A stretch of DNA of 64,000 bases from SZAS-103 sp043747745 (GCA_043747745.1 JAYTOP010000025.1:61024-125023), one strand, 5' to 3'; positions 55,146-63,445 are shown, counted from the stretch's first letter. Translations and numbers: made by a program. Notes: generated by a model from the letters alone, not told the origin.

Positions 55146-56203
55146 ACGCCCTCATCGGCGAGCATGCCGCGCAACTGCCGATGGTCTGGGCCGCGATCCT
55201 CGCCGTCGCGGTCGCGATGTACGTGGTGCTCGACGGCTTCGATCTCGGCGTCGGCATGCTGTTCCCGCTGTTCCACGCCGAGCCGGACCGCGACCGGATG
55301 ATGAATTCGGTCGCGCCGTTCTGGGACGGCAACGGCACCTGGCTTGTGCTCGGTGGCGGCGGCTTGTGGGTCGCGTTCCCGCGCGCGTACGCGATCATCA
55401 TGCCGGCGCTGTACCTGCCGATCATCGTGATGCTGCTCGCGCTGATCCTGCGCGGCGTGTCGTTCGAGTTCCGCTGGATCGGCAAGCCCAACCACCGCGT
55501 ATGGGACTGGGCCTTCGCATTCGGATCGACGCTCGCGGCGTTCTGCCAGGGCCTGGTGCTCGGCGGCCTGCTGCAGGGTATCCACATCGCGAATGGGGTG
55601 TTCGCGGGCGGCAGCTTCGACTGGTTCGCGCCGTTCCCGCTGGCCTGCGGACTGTGCGTGATCGTCGGCTACATGTTGCTGGGCGCGTGCTGGCTGGTGA
55701 TGAAGACTGAACACGACCTGCAGGCGCGGGTGCGATCCGTCGCCTATCCGATCCTGTTCGCAATGCTCGTCGCGATCGCCATCGTCAGCATCTGGACGCC
55801 GATGATGCTGCCGCGCATCTACGACCGCTGGTTCACGCTGCCCAATTTCTGGTACCTGTTGCCGCTGCCGCTGACGACCCTGGTCGCCGCTTGGTCATGC
55901 TGGAGCGGCCTGAAGAAGCATCGCCCGGTGCAGCCGTTCCTGTCGGCGATCGGCCTGTTCCTGCTCGCCTACATCGGCCTGCTGATCTCCAACGTGCCCT
56001 ACCTGGTGCCGCCGGACGCGGGTTCACTGCATGCCGGCAGCGCAGCGGCGGCTGCGGGCCTGACCATCATGGACGCCGCCGCCGCGCCCGCGTCGCAACA
56101 GTTCCTGCTGGTCGGCACGGTGTTCCTGCTACCGGTCATCCTCGGCTACACGGTGTTCGTGTACTGGGTGTTCCGCGGCAAGGTGGGCGAGGGGTACCAC
56201 TGA
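55142..56203 (+). CDS. cydB: Cytochrome bd-type ubiquinol oxidase subunit II
   Basis: This is the partner membrane subunit of CydA. The 353-aa protein has about eight hydrophobic segments, with AAILAVAVAMYVVLDGFDLG near the N-terminus, the conserved FWDGNGTWLVLGGGGLWVAF and RGVSFEFRWIGKP, and a C-terminal LPVILGYTVFVYWVFRGKV. The ATG overlaps the cydA stop. No cydX-like small subunit or cydCD genes follow. Confidence 0.95.
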   Translation: MNALIGEHAAQLPMVWAAILAVAVAMYVVLDGFDLGVGMLFPLFHAEPDRDRMMNSVAPFWDGNGTWLVLGGGGLWVAFPRAYAIIMPALYLPIIVMLLALILRGVSFEFRWIGKPNHRVWDWAFAFGSTLAAFCQGLVLGGLLQGIHIANGVFAGGSFDWFAPFPLACGLCVIVGYMLLGACWLVMKTEHDLQARVRSVAYPILFAMLVAIAIVSIWTPMMLPRIYDRWFTLPNFWYLLPLPLTTLVAAWSCWSGLKKHRPVQPFLSAIGLFLLAYIGLLISNVPYLVPPDAGSLHAGSAAAAAGLTIMDAAAAPASQQFLLVGTVFLLPVILGYTVFVYWVFRGKVGEGYH

Positions 56204-56276
56204 GAGTCATCGGGATTGTGGCCGGGTCGCTGCGATCTGTACCTGCGCGCGTCAAATCGGTGCCGAAAAGCTGAAG

Positions 56277-56399
56277 TCATGCATGCTCTGTCTTGCTGGT
56301 TCCGAGCAAGTACCGGGAAGGGGAGAACATTGCGGTGGCAGCGGCCGCCGAGGCGGTCGCTTTCAACAATGAGCGCCGTGAAAGGTCTATGGTCGGCAT
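56277..56399 (-). pseudogene. Orphan Tat signal peptide fragment
   Basis: The 40-aa frame MPTIDLSRRSLLKATASAAA-ATAMF then SPSRYLLGTSKTEHA has a textbook twin-arginine signal (S-R-R-S-L-L-K followed by an alanine-rich hydrophobic stretch). It then runs 15 residues to a stop, with no mature domain. Only 73 bp separate the stop from cydB, so the body of the gene is not nearby in any frame. It is read here as the remnant of a deleted Tat-exported protein gene. Confidence 0.5.
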
Positions 56400-56437
56400 C
56401 GTTCCGATTCGTTCGCAGTTGGCATCGACGAGCGATG

Positions 56438-57031
56438 TTATCGCTGGTCCAGCTCGTAGTGGATCAACACGACGCATTGCGAAGCAAACAGCATTTTCGA
56501 TCCCAGCGCGATGTTCTTCGCGCCCAGGCGTTCGAGAGTGTGGAAGGTCTTTTTCGGCATTGGGATATGGTCGGTCAGCAGGAAGCATGGATTGTCCTGG
56601 AACACCTGCTCACGAATCGACGCGCCTTTGGGGTCCATCACGAACAGCTGATGATCGTCGGCCAGTTCCTGCAACAGCCGCTCGAAGCTCAGCGTGCGCA
56701 CCGTGACGCCCGATTCCACCGGTCGCGTTTCTTCCTTGCCCATCCCCCTGGAAGCATCCAGCGCCTTCGCGATCTTTGCCAGCAGCGCGCGCTCGTCGAA
56801 GCCGCCGATGTCATGCATCGCGTTGGCGTCGAAGCGGATCGTGCGGGAGAAATCCCGGGTACTTTCCAGCACCAGATAAACCGTTACATCCGCGCGGTGC
56901 GACTGGGCCACGAAAACCGCGTTCATCAGCGTGTGCGCCAGGATTTCGGTATGTGCGTCCTTGCCAACGGATGCCAACAATTCCTGGCCGTCGGTAGGTG
57001 CCGCCCGCGCTCTGAGTACAAAGGTTCGCAT
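56438..57031 (-). CDS. TrmY / DUF358 family pseudouridine N1-methyltransferase homologue
   Basis: In archaea TrmY methylates pseudouridine 54 of tRNA with SAM; bacterial members exist but their substrate is unproved. The 197-aa product matches the family throughout: MRTFVLRARAAPTDGQELLA, TEILAHTLMNAVFVAQSHRA, YLVLESTRDFSRTIRFDANA and the knot region NPCFLLTDHIPMPKKTFHTL, followed by LGSKMLFASQCVVLIHYELD. The SPOUT-class knot residues are all recognisable. The start is the ATG at 57031 with AGGA 7 nt upstream; the frame is open further upstream but without similarity. It is monocistronic, and no TruB- or Pus10-like gene is adjacent. Confidence 0.88.
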   Translation of the reverse strand: MRTFVLRARAAPTDGQELLASVGKDAHTEILAHTLMNAVFVAQSHRADVTVYLVLESTRDFSRTIRFDANAMHDIGGFDERALLAKIAKALDASRGMGKEETRPVESGVTVRTLSFERLLQELADDHQLFVMDPKGASIREQVFQDNPCFLLTDHIPMPKKTFHTLERLGAKNIALGSKMLFASQCVVLIHYELDQR

Positions 57032-57094
57032 GTGTGTCCTGACAGAGATGTCGTCCCGCGCGTCACATCGCGTGCCGTACCATTGTTGCGCTTC

Positions 57095-57163
57095 ATGCCG
57101 GAACTGTGCGAATGCCCTGAATGCATGTGCGAGCGCAAGATCGCGCTGAAGAACGCCGCCTGA
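57095..57163 (+). CDS. Candidate 22-residue Cys-rich peptide
   Basis: The frame MPELCECPECMCERKIALKN-AA holds a CxCxxCxC cluster in its first 12 residues, reminiscent of the first metal-binding loop of bacterial metallothioneins. It is then followed by a stop rather than the second half of such a protein. It lies in the divergent region upstream of the TrmY homologue. It could be a decayed metallothionein start or chance; no ribosome binding site is evident. Confidence 0.25.
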   Translation: MPELCECPECMCERKIALKNAA

Positions 57164-57284
57164 TCCACCACAACACGCTTGCCCGGCATGGACCCGGCCG
57201 GAGCGATCCGACCTGGTCTTTTCATGTTCCCTAAAGCGGATGTTCTGCTTCGCGTTCGACGGAATAGAGAATGACCCGAAAGTA

Positions 57285-57764
57285 TCAGCCCCGGCGGGCG
57301 GCCTCGATCGCAGCGACATCGATCTTCGTCATCGTCATCATGGCTTCGAACGCGCGTTTGGCCGCTGCGGGATCTGGATCGGTGATCGCGTCCGTCAGGG
57401 CGCGTGGCGTGATCTGCCATGAAAGCCCCCATTGGTCCTTGCACCAGCCGCATTCGCTTTCGTGGCCGCCGTTGCCGACGATCGCATTCCACAAGCGGTC
57501 TGTTTCGGCCTGATCGTCGGTCGCAACCTGGAACGAGAAAGCCTCGTTGTGCTTGAACGCAGGCCCACCGTTCAACCCAAGACAAGGTATGCCCATGACC
57601 GTGAACTCGACAGTCAGGACATCGCCCTGTTTGCCGGAGGGATAGTCGCCAGGTGCGCGATGGACAGCGCCCACTGCGCTATTCGGGAAGGTGTCAGCGT
57701 AGAACGTCGCGGCGGTCAATGCAGTGCCGTCGTACCAAAGACAAATCGTATTCTTGCTGGCCAT
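57285..57764 (-). CDS. VOC-superfamily protein (PhnB-like)
   Basis: The 159-aa product has the PhnB/3-demethylubiquinone-methyltransferase-like fold of the vicinal oxygen chelate superfamily, with KNTICLWYDGTALTAATFYA, LTVEFTVMGIPCLGLNGGPA, HNEAFSFQVATDDQAETDRL and GWCKDQWGLSWQITPRALTD. Such genes are common as single units, and the biochemical role is rarely known. It ends with AFEAMMTMTKIDVAAIEAAR. It has no signal peptide and an independent position. Confidence 0.9.
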   Translation of the reverse strand: MASKNTICLWYDGTALTAATFYADTFPNSAVGAVHRAPGDYPSGKQGDVLTVEFTVMGIPCLGLNGGPAFKHNEAFSFQVATDDQAETDRLWNAIVGNGGHESECGWCKDQWGLSWQITPRALTDAITDPDPAAAKRAFEAMMTMTKIDVAAIEAARRG

Positions 57765-57960
57765 CTCGGTTCTCCTGGATCGGGGCGGATAGGCGCACCG
57801 TAGTCCACAGAATGGGGGCGGCGGTGTTCAAACGAGGTTAACCGCGTTCGCGGATCTGATCTTCAACATGAACCCGTCGCTCTGCGCCCGGTGACGCACC
57901 GGTTCCGACTTTGCATGCCCTCCGGTACCCTGCAGACTGGAAACTTCACGGGCATTCCGC

Positions 57961-58881
57961 ATGACCTCAAATCGCATTCTGGTGATCGACGAAAACGACG
58001 TCCTCAGCAAGGCCGTGGGTCGTGCGCTCGAGTGGATCGACGCGACGGAAGAGATCGTGTGGTTGCGGCCCGCCGAGGGTGTCCTTGCGATGGCCAAGAC
58101 AGAACGCTTCGCGACGATTCTGCTGGGCGCGTCAGGTGGCGCGCTGAAGCTGCTCGGTCCGCTTGCTTCCGAGGCGATGGGCGAACCGCCTGTGTTCCTG
58201 GTCGCCGATCAGGTCAGCGAGGCCATGACTGCGAATGCCCTGGAGCACGGCGCGGTCGACTGCATGCCGCGTTCGCGCTTCATGGTCGGCGGTCTGCCGA
58301 AGGTGGTCGTCATGGCGCTCGAGCAGGCCAGGCTGCAACACGCGGTCGAAGTGGCGGCTGGAGAAACAATTCAGCTCGATGCTTCCACGCAACTCGGCAA
58401 CGGCAGCCTGCTGATGCGCGACATCGCACGGGCGATCGCGTCTGCCGAGCGATCGCAACGTCCGTTTTGCCTGCTCTTCATCGAACTCGAAAAGATCAAG
58501 TCGTCGCGTGCGTCCGCGCTCGACTGGCCGCCAGAGATCGCGCAGGAATTCGCGCGGCGCCTACGCAAGACCGCGCGCGGCACGGACCTGTTTTTCCAGC
58601 TCGCCCAGCGTCGCTTCGCAGCCCTGCTGGATGCGATGGAAGGCACGCATTGCACCGCGTTCGCCAAGCGGGTCCAAGCCAGCGCGCTGATGCCATTTCG
58701 CATCGGTACGGACGCGATGGAACTCGACGCCAGGATCGGCGTGACGGCTTATCCCAACGACGGCAAGACTTCCGAGGCGCTGCTGCGTGCAGCGGAACAG
58801 GCGCTCAAGAACGCGATGCACAGCCATGACGGAATCGCGACTCCGGCTACCGTTCCGCGCATGGTCCGGCGCGGCACCTGA
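57961..58881 (+). CDS. Degenerate REC-GGDEF-like protein
   Basis: This 306-aa protein has the layout of a response regulator-cyclase but has lost the catalytic signatures. The N-terminal receiver-like part begins MTSNRILVIDENDVLSKAVG with only part of the acidic pocket; the acceptor region reads ATILLGASGGALKLL, without the expected Asp. The C-terminal part keeps GGDEF-fold landmarks (LLMRDIARAIASAERSQRPF, LLFIELEKIK, IGVTAYPNDGKTSEALLRAA). The active loop reads FFQLAQRRFAALL instead of GGDEF. It is therefore probably a non-enzymatic, possibly c-di-GMP- or partner-binding protein. Confidence 0.75.
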   Translation: MTSNRILVIDENDVLSKAVGRALEWIDATEEIVWLRPAEGVLAMAKTERFATILLGASGGALKLLGPLASEAMGEPPVFLVADQVSEAMTANALEHGAVDCMPRSRFMVGGLPKVVVMALEQARLQHAVEVAAGETIQLDASTQLGNGSLLMRDIARAIASAERSQRPFCLLFIELEKIKSSRASALDWPPEIAQEFARRLRKTARGTDLFFQLAQRRFAALLDAMEGTHCTAFAKRVQASALMPFRIGTDAMELDARIGVTAYPNDGKTSEALLRAAEQALKNAMHSHDGIATPATVPRMVRRGT

Positions 58882-59000
58882 TCGGGCTGCTGAAGAAAGT
58901 GAAATAGGGGTCGAGTGATTTAAAGCTTGAAGCGGAAATTCATCCTTTGTTCCCCTGTTTCCGTTGACATCAGAGCGCATATTCATCCCGACACACTGGC

Positions 59001-59444
59001 ATGAACGGAAGCGACGCGATAGCGAATGCAGGATCGAAGACGCTGACCCTGATGCTCGGAACTCTCCTCCTATTCGGCGGGTGCGTTGCCTTGGGACTGT
59101 TCGGTGAACGCGAACATCGGCAGCACGACCGTGTGTCGAGTGCTCTTGGTGAACTCCAAAGCGTCCTCGAAACGATCCCCGGGGGCGTCGCGTCGAACGA
59201 ACGCAAGCGCCTCGGCCTGCCGCTGCGACACCACGAAGAGCGCGACGATGACGTCAATGAATTTCCGAACACGACCGACTCTTCGGTGGACATCGTCGGC
59301 ACCGACATCGTTGCGACCTTCAGCGACGATCAGGAAGCGGTCTCCGGGGAAACCGTTTGGCTTCGCCGTCCGGGAGTCGCGGGAACCAAGGTCTCCTGCG
59401 TTGGCACGGTGCCTGTGAAATACCTGCCTCGCATGTGCAGGTAA
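59001..59444 (+). CDS. Pilin-like protein lacking a prepilin leader
   Basis: The 147-aa product has one membrane segment (TLTLMLGTLLLFGGCVALGL, about residues 14-33) and a soluble part. The last third follows the layout of type IV pilin C-termini: SSVDIVGTDIVATFSDDQEA, a short loop, then Cys133 in KVSCVGT and Cys146 in KYLPRMCR, which would form the pilin disulfide loop. The N-terminus lacks the usual G-F/M-T-L-I-E cleavage motif. The resemblance is by eye and limited to the C-terminus, so pilin, pseudopilin or unrelated membrane protein remain possible. Confidence 0.5.
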   Translation: MNGSDAIANAGSKTLTLMLGTLLLFGGCVALGLFGEREHRQHDRVSSALGELQSVLETIPGGVASNERKRLGLPLRHHEERDDDVNEFPNTTDSSVDIVGTDIVATFSDDQEAVSGETVWLRRPGVAGTKVSCVGTVPVKYLPRMCR

Positions 59445-59882
59445 GAAGGGCGCGCGCGGAAAATTCGACAAACATCGGACCGGATATGCAGGATCGATTG
59501 GCGGGTGCTTGCGTATGTTCTTTCCGCCGGTAAGCTCAACGCCTCAGCCGGTTGCCAGGGGACGACTGCGATAATTTGGAAGCCGATTGCTCCGGCGTTC
59601 CTCCGTGCGGCATTCGGGGACATGGACGCCGTTCGCATCGTTGGCGAAGAGGCACTATCCGCCGTCATCTCCTTCGCCGAGCAGCACCGTCTGGCCGGCA
59701 TCCAGCGCCTGCTGGCATCTGGGCTGCCCCCGCGGATCGCCCGCATTCCCATTACCAATGTCTACTCTGGCAGCGATTATTCGGCCCGGATCGCGATTGG
59801 CAGCGAACTCGCGATAGCCAACGCGGTCCAGCCACTGCGGTACTGCGACATAATGGTTGCCGATCCGGAGCGAGGGCCCTGC
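59445..59882. other. Gap before the YceH-family gene
   Basis: No supported gene. The yceH frame is open back to 59505, but that upstream part has no family similarity and would add about 126 residues to a protein whose relatives begin near MSFKETTAE. A CATAAT hexamer at 59848-59853, 29 bp before the ATG, may be the -10 element. Confidence 0.45.
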
Positions 59883-60560
59883 ATGTCATTCAAAGAAACC
59901 ACGGCCGAGGATGGCGGCGAGAACGCCTTCGCGACCTTGAACGCGATCGAGGCGCGCATCCTCGGTTGCCTCATCGAAAAGGAGGCGACGACGCCGGAAG
60001 TTTATCCACTGACCGCGAACGCGGTTGTGATGGCCTGCAACCAGAAGAACAACCGCGAGCCCGTGCTCGAACTTGCGCTCGGCGAAGTCGGGCATGCGCT
60101 GCGCGCGATGACCGACAAGGGCATGGTTCGCGTTGTGGATGGCGCGCGTGCGCAGCGATACGAACACCGTTTCGCCCAAGCCTGGTCGGTCACCACGCGC
60201 CAGCAGGCCTTGCTGGCGGTGATGCTGCTGCGAGGTCCGCAGACGCTCGCCGAGCTGCATACGCGCAGCGAGCGCCTGGCCGCGCCGGCTGACCTTGAAG
60301 ACGTCCGGTTTGCGCTCGAGCGGCTGACGCAGCGGGCGCAGACGCTGGTCGTCAACCTCGGCCGCGCCGCAGGGCAGCGCGAGGATCGCTACATGCACCT
60401 GCTGTGCGGCCCGGTATCGGCGGCCGATTTCGCCGTTGCCTCCGACGACCCGCCCGCGTCGTCGAAACGCGGCGGTTTCGAGACGCGGCTGGGGGCGCTC
60501 GAGGCGGAGGTAAGTGCCTTGCGATGCGAGCTTGACGCACTACGCGAATGCAAAACTTGA
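59883..60560 (+). CDS. yceH: YceH-family (DUF480, UPF0502) protein
   Basis: This 225-aa protein of the YceH family is predicted to have tandem winged-helix domains; its function is not established. It shows NAIEARILGCLIEKEATTPE-VYPLT, then ACNQKNNREPVLEL (the family hallmark), HALRAMTDKGMVRVV, and in the second domain LLAVMLLRGPQTLAELHTRS. The C-terminal coiled coil (LGALEAEVSALRCELDALRE) is also typical. The ATG at 59883 gives the normal length. Confidence 0.92.
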   Translation: MSFKETTAEDGGENAFATLNAIEARILGCLIEKEATTPEVYPLTANAVVMACNQKNNREPVLELALGEVGHALRAMTDKGMVRVVDGARAQRYEHRFAQAWSVTTRQQALLAVMLLRGPQTLAELHTRSERLAAPADLEDVRFALERLTQRAQTLVVNLGRAAGQREDRYMHLLCGPVSAADFAVASDDPPASSKRGGFETRLGALEAEVSALRCELDALRECKT

Positions 60561-60656
60561 ACCCTCGCACATGATCCCTCGCGCACAGCTGTCCACACCC
60601 ACATCCGCGCGGGGACGTCCCACACTTTTTCCATCGATGCGCCAAAGGGCAACCGC

Positions 60657-61304
60657 ATGAGCGAAATGATCCAGTTCGTCGCCAACTACGACGATCTTTC
60701 CACCGACCGCGGATATCAGTTCCGCTTCCACTGCGACAAGTGCGGCAACGGCCACATGTCCGCCTACGAGGCTTCGACGCTGGCGACCGCTGCGAGCCTG
60801 CTGCACGCGGCGGGCAACTTCTTCGGCGGCATCCTCGGCAACGCCGGCAATAGCGCCTACGAGCTCCAGCGCGCCGTCGGCAGCAAGGGCCATGACGAGG
60901 CCCTGCGCAAGGCGGTAACGGCGGGCAAGGACTACTTCCATCAATGCAGCCGCTGTGGGCACTGGGTATGCCCGGACGTCTGCTGGAATGCCAAGGCGGC
61001 GTTGTGCGAAGGCTGCGCGCCGAACGAGCAGGAAGAGCTCGCGGCACAGAAGGCGCAGGCTGCGGCCGAGCAGATCGTGCAGAAAACGCGCACGCAGGAC
61101 TACACCTCGGACCTCGATTTCAGCAAGGACGGGATGGTGGCGTGCGGCAAGTGCAATGCGCGCATGGGCGCTGGCGCCAAGTTCTGCCTGGAGTGCGGCG
61201 CGCCGAATGCCGCTGCGGCCGCCAAGCCGAAGTTCTGCACGTCGTGCGGAGGCAAGATCGAGCCCGGCGCGAGGTTTTGCCCGGAGTGCGGCGGCAAGGC
61301 TTGA
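60657..61304 (+). CDS. Multi-zinc-ribbon protein, unknown function
   Basis: The 215-aa product carries several Cys pairs. CDKCGNGH (about 25) is followed by an alanine/glycine-rich hydrophobic stretch (TAASLLHAAGNFFGGILGNA), then CSRCGHWVCPDVCWN and CEGCAPNE (about 96-124), a coiled-coil linker, and two C-terminal zinc ribbons (CGKCNARMGAGAKFCLECG and CTSCGGKIEPGARFCPECGG). Such C-terminal double ribbons occur in many scaffold-like bacterial proteins; no catalytic domain is evident. It may bind a partner or nucleic acid through the ribbons, but this is not shown. Confidence 0.85.
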   Translation: MSEMIQFVANYDDLSTDRGYQFRFHCDKCGNGHMSAYEASTLATAASLLHAAGNFFGGILGNAGNSAYELQRAVGSKGHDEALRKAVTAGKDYFHQCSRCGHWVCPDVCWNAKAALCEGCAPNEQEELAAQKAQAAAEQIVQKTRTQDYTSDLDFSKDGMVACGKCNARMGAGAKFCLECGAPNAAAAAKPKFCTSCGGKIEPGARFCPECGGKA

Positions 61305-61316
61305 GCGGGCCGAATG

Positions 61317-61378
61317 ACGGTGTCAGCAAATGACGCTGTCGGAGACCTTCCTCACGTTCAAAAAGTGTCTGACACCGT
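61317..61378. repeat. Inverted repeat with ACGGTGTCAG / CTGACACCGT ends
   Basis: Perfect 10-bp arms (61317-61326 and 61369-61378) are separated by 42 bp. The right half AAAAAGTGTCTGACACCG is a sequence often met in intergenic repeats of gammaproteobacteria. It could end the zinc-ribbon gene transcript; there is no T-run, so a classic terminator is not claimed. Confidence 0.6.
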
Positions 61379-61438
61379 TCTTCCGCTGGTCCCTTCGTCC
61401 GCACACCTGTTTTTCATTTCACAACCGAAGTCGAATCC

Positions 61439-61951
61439 ATGAAGAATTTTCTCGTTTTTCTGCTGGTTGTTGGCGCGTTGTATTTTGTCTGGAAGTCTGA
61501 CCTGCTGGGCCTTGGATTGAATCGGAATCCGAGCGCCATCGCGAACCCAGTGTATGGCGTGATTCGCCTCAGGGCGGAATTTCAGGACAGGACCATCAAT
61601 GCGGTGGAATTGGCCAAGACATTCGACCAGGCTGATTGCGAACGCAACACGAAGGATGCGGTGGACAGGATGACGAGACAGCAGAATCAGGGGAGCGCTC
61701 TCACATGGCAGTTGGTGTCATCCGAATGCAAGTCCGTTCTGGATTCACCCGATTTGAAGTTGTTCGACAACAAACCCACCTTCACCAATTACTTGAGCGC
61801 TGCCCCGGGCGATTCGTCTGAAAGGGCGCTCCGCTTGATCTTCTGGGGCGTGACCGCGCAGGAAGGAGACAGCATTTGCGCCGAGATACCCCGGTTGAAA
61901 GACCGGTGGCATGGCACGGTGACCTGCATTCAAGCGCTTCCGAGCCAGTAG
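61439..61951 (+). CDS. Hypothetical single-pass membrane or exported protein
   Basis: This is unrecognised. The 170-aa product starts MKNFLVFLLVVGALYFVWKS, giving one N-terminal membrane segment and then a periplasmic-facing domain. The domain has four cysteines (in QADCERN, SECKSVL, SICAEIP and TVTCIQA), which could form two disulfides. ATG follows a weak purine stretch (AACCGAAGTCGAATCC). It ends 132 bp before the next hypothetical membrane protein, and the two may be functionally linked. Confidence 0.7.
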   Translation: MKNFLVFLLVVGALYFVWKSDLLGLGLNRNPSAIANPVYGVIRLRAEFQDRTINAVELAKTFDQADCERNTKDAVDRMTRQQNQGSALTWQLVSSECKSVLDSPDLKLFDNKPTFTNYLSAAPGDSSERALRLIFWGVTAQEGDSICAEIPRLKDRWHGTVTCIQALPSQ

Positions 61952-62014
61952 ATTGGTGGTTTGCAAATATCGACCAGAGATCTTTTTTACGTTGAAAGTG
62001 ACTCTGACAGCATT

Positions 62015-62120
62015 CTTTCGAGGAGGCGCCTTGCGGTTCAAGAAACGCCTAATGTTCGGAGGGCTGACTTTCGAGGAGGCGCCTTGCGGTTCAAGAAACG
62101 CCTAATGTTCGGAGGGCTGA
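62015..62120 (+). repeat. Perfect 53-bp tandem duplication of a gene start
   Basis: Units 62015-62067 and 62068-62120 are identical. Each contains CGAGGAGGCGCC (Shine-Dalgarno) and a TTG followed by CGGTTCAAGAAACGCC. Because 53 is not a multiple of three, the upstream copy opens a 24-codon decoy frame (LRFKKRLMFGGLTFEEAPCG and four more residues) that ends in TAA, and only the second copy is in frame with the long gene. Perfect identity means the event is recent. Confidence 0.92.
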
Positions 62121-63445
62121 TCCTCGGCTGGCTTGCTATGGCCTGGTCTGGTTGGCTTCCGCGTCCGACTGACGTGCAACGCAAGTCGACTGGCCTCTTG
62201 GAGGGGCCGCCGATGTCCGCCCGGGGAGAGCGCAACGCCTTTGCCGCGCTGTGGCTGTCCCCATACGATGTCCTGCCATCCGAGCGCGAGGGGATGATGC
62301 AATCCGACCTGATGCGCTATCGCTCGCAGGCTGGCGTCAGGAACGGTTTTCAACCGGGTCCCGAGGGTGTGCGTCCCAACCAGTTGCCTACGAAAGAAGA
62401 GGGCGCTGTGCTGTGCAAGGCCAGCCAGTCGGGCTGTCTTGCGACGATCAGGCATGGCCTTGATGCGGCGAGGACCGTGCTGGCTAGGCATGCGGCACTG
62501 CTCGAACGCCTCAGGGCGCTTAGCGCATACGATCATGTGCACTATCTTTTTCCGCCCCGTTACGATTCGCCGATTCCAGCGCTGCAGTATCAGGGCGCGC
62601 TGATGGACAGCGATGCCGCGCTCCGATTCGTGGACGGAGACAAGGCGGAGGGGATGACACGGGCCTGTGCGGCGACGGTGATTTGGCGCCGCTTCGCCTT
62701 GCATTCCGATCAACTGATCGTGCAGATGGTCGCGGTCAGATACTTCATGGGGGCGGCCACGCTGGTCGGTGAGATGCTGGCCGAATGGCCGCTCGATGCT
62801 CCTCTTCCGTCAGCCTGCGAAGAGGCATTCGCGCCCATGGATGCGACGGCGATGGATCTGTGCGATTCGCTGAGAGCAAAGTACGTCTCGAACAAGGCAG
62901 TGCTCGAAAGTATGACGGACACGACTTCCTCGATGTGGAATTCGGAAGGGGAGTCGCGCAAGTCCGTTCACTTCGGACGCGCGCTTGTGGGCACGGCATT
63001 GAAGTTCGTCCTGCACCCGGATGGCGCGGCCGCGATGACTGCGCCGACCTATGCGGCCATGTGCACAAGCGATAGCGACGTCCACGTCGAGGCGATACGG
63101 TTAAGCCACGATTCCGCGATCGGATACTGTGGGATGCAGGGCGAACTGTTCAATCCGCTCGGTTGCTACATGGCCCACGTCTCCAATCCGGACGCGCTCC
63201 CGTACTCGGCGCGGTACGGAATGCTGTTCGTTGCCAACCGGCTGCTGAGGGCTTCACTCGACCTGCGGGAATCAGCCGGTAAACCGCATCGCGAACATGA
63301 CAATGCGGCCGTGAGCCGAACGGAGCCCTCGGATGTCGTCGAGGACTCTGTACGCAGAATCCTCTCCACCAAGCGGTCGTATGTGCGGCCAGATGAAAGT
63401 CAGTATCTCTCCATCCCGATGCCCGCATCCGCTTTGCATCGATGA
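62084..63445 (+). CDS. Hypothetical membrane-anchored protein
   Basis: The function is not recognised. From TTG 62084 the 453-aa product begins LRFKKRLMFGGLILGWLAMA, with a hydrophobic segment and then a soluble domain containing three short Cys motifs (KASQSGCLATI, DLCDSLR and GYCGMQGELFNPLGCYMAHV). TTG is chosen because GAGGAGG lies 4-5 nt upstream; ATG 62105 is the alternative and would shorten the product by seven residues. The region upstream is duplicated (see 62015-62120). It follows the hypothetical gene at 61439 with a 132-bp gap. Confidence 0.7.
   Translation: MRFKKRLMFGGLILGWLAMAWSGWLPRPTDVQRKSTGLLEGPPMSARGERNAFAALWLSPYDVLPSEREGMMQSDLMRYRSQAGVRNGFQPGPEGVRPNQLPTKEEGAVLCKASQSGCLATIRHGLDAARTVLARHAALLERLRALSAYDHVHYLFPPRYDSPIPALQYQGALMDSDAALRFVDGDKAEGMTRACAATVIWRRFALHSDQLIVQMVAVRYFMGAATLVGEMLAEWPLDAPLPSACEEAFAPMDATAMDLCDSLRAKYVSNKAVLESMTDTTSSMWNSEGESRKSVHFGRALVGTALKFVLHPDGAAAMTAPTYAAMCTSDSDVHVEAIRLSHDSAIGYCGMQGELFNPLGCYMAHVSNPDALPYSARYGMLFVANRLLRASLDLRESAGKPHREHDNAAVSRTEPSDVVEDSVRRILSTKRSYVRPDESQYLSIPMPASALHR

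Noticed and set aside
59505..59882. 126-residue N-terminal extension of YceH
   Set aside because: Open frame only; no similarity, no conserved motif, and the ATG at 59883 gives the family's usual length.
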